The notes under the pieces are model-generated. The model saw only the letters and a program-made list of their open reading frames with translations, ran no database searches and was not told the origin of the DNA. Both the position numbers and the translations under genes were made by a program. From Acetobacteraceae bacterium (GTDB lineage: Bacteria > Pseudomonadota > Alphaproteobacteria > Acetobacterales > Acetobacteraceae): 27,561 nucleotides of DNA. The DNA is taken from NCBI GenBank assembly GCA_014377905.1, contig JACMOQ010000474.1, positions 1 through 27,561 of the forward strand, in the 5' to 3' direction. Below, piece after piece: positions 27,198-27,561 of the stretch (within the stretch, counting starts at the first letter, position 1; each line of letters starts with the position of its first letter).

Positions 27198-27561
27198 TTA
27201 TTGTGGGCGAAGTCGGTCCAGTCCACCGCAACCAAGATGCTTGTATGCACCGTGATCTGCAGTGACACCCAACGAGCGAAGCTGGCCAACACGTGTCATC
27301 AAACGGCCAACCTGCTTGACCGCATGCATTGTCACCAGCGCATGCCCCTGCGCCAAAGCCTTCCTAAGCCGTAACATCGCAGGCGGCGCCTCAGCCATTG
27401 CGTTCCGCGTGGCTTTAGCCCGCGCACGACTGAGTTTGGCATGCAAGTCAAACCCGAAAAGCCCGCCAGCGAAACTTTGGAAATCTTCTAAACGCTGCCA
27501 AATGACCATACTCTGAACCGCTTCTTTGAAGATGGAGGCGGTAGACAGAGAGGAGGCGAAC
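27198..27561 (-). CDS. Unknown protein, C-terminal part (5' end outside window)
   Basis: The minus-strand frame is open from the window edge to a stop at 27198, about 120 codons: SIFKEAVQSMVIWQRLEDFQ, then FAGGLFGFDLHAKLSRARAKA, RLRKALAQGHALVTMHAVKQ and VGRLMTRVGQLRSLGV. It looks mostly helical and positively charged. An internal ATG at 27509 could start a 103-aa protein. I do not recognise a family. The last ~25 residues (Gly/His/Cys-rich) look less protein-like and might be read-through into decayed sequence. Confidence 0.35.
   Translation of the reverse strand, partial: FASSLSTASIFKEAVQSMVIWQRLEDFQSFAGGLFGFDLHAKLSRARAKATRNAMAEAPPAMLRLRKALAQGHALVTMHAVKQVGRLMTRVGQLRSLGVTADHGAYKHLGCGGLDRLRPQ

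Overview
The window looks like chromosomal DNA from an alphaproteobacterium, probably Rhodospirillales/Acetobacteraceae. This rests on high GC, on the gene order rne (divergent) - N-acetylmuramoyl-L-alanine amidase - mrcA - prfB, on an RNase E with a long insertion in its S1 region, and on an IS427-type IS5 element. The family-level placement is inference; no rRNA or other marker is present.

Layout. 1-6038 (minus strand): a compact peptide/opine-type ABC importer operon, running Tat-signal binding protein, DppB-type permease, DppC-type permease, DppD-type ATPase, DppF-type ATPase, then a zinc-dependent aspartoacylase/succinylglutamate desuccinylase family enzyme cut by the window edge. 6163-6423 (minus): a collapsed second binding-protein gene that keeps only its signal peptide and last ~45 codons, split by an in-frame TAG. 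6524-9405 (minus): a three-gene membrane glycosylation module (SMR-like flippase subunit, polyprenyl-phosphate-type GT2 glycosyltransferase, DUF2142 GT-C-like protein). 9494-11356 (minus): selB. 11463-13538 (plus): a GtrA-type flippase and a PMT/ArnT-like GT-C glycosyltransferase. 13599-14548: an apparently intact 950-bp IS5-family element whose transposase needs a -1 frameshift, lying 40 bp past the end of rne. 14589-17666 (minus): rne, with a ~595-bp upstream region shared with the divergent amidase gene. 18262-26304 (plus): amidase, a ~1.1-kb decayed insert (small ORF and an XRE-regulator pseudogene with two in-frame stops), mrcA (PBP1A), prfB with the classic programmed +1 frameshift, and a 794-aa PTPS-related polytopic membrane protein directly behind prfB. 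26334-27561: decayed DNA with an IS630-family transposase relic, and a partial unknown ORF at the right edge.

How the genes fit together. The left operon would import short peptides or acyl-amino compounds and may deacylate them in the cytoplasm. The five glycan genes on either side of selB look like parts of lipid-linked sugar transfer: a GT2 charges the polyprenyl carrier, two different kinds of small flippase move it, and GT-C enzymes use it in the periplasm. The amidase and PBP1A act on peptidoglycan, while RNase E, RF2 and SelB act on RNA turnover and translation. I found no CRISPR array, tRNA, rRNA or phage module. The least routine items are the split glycosylation set around selB, the relic XRE unit inside a conserved gene order, and the long rne/amidase intergenic region.
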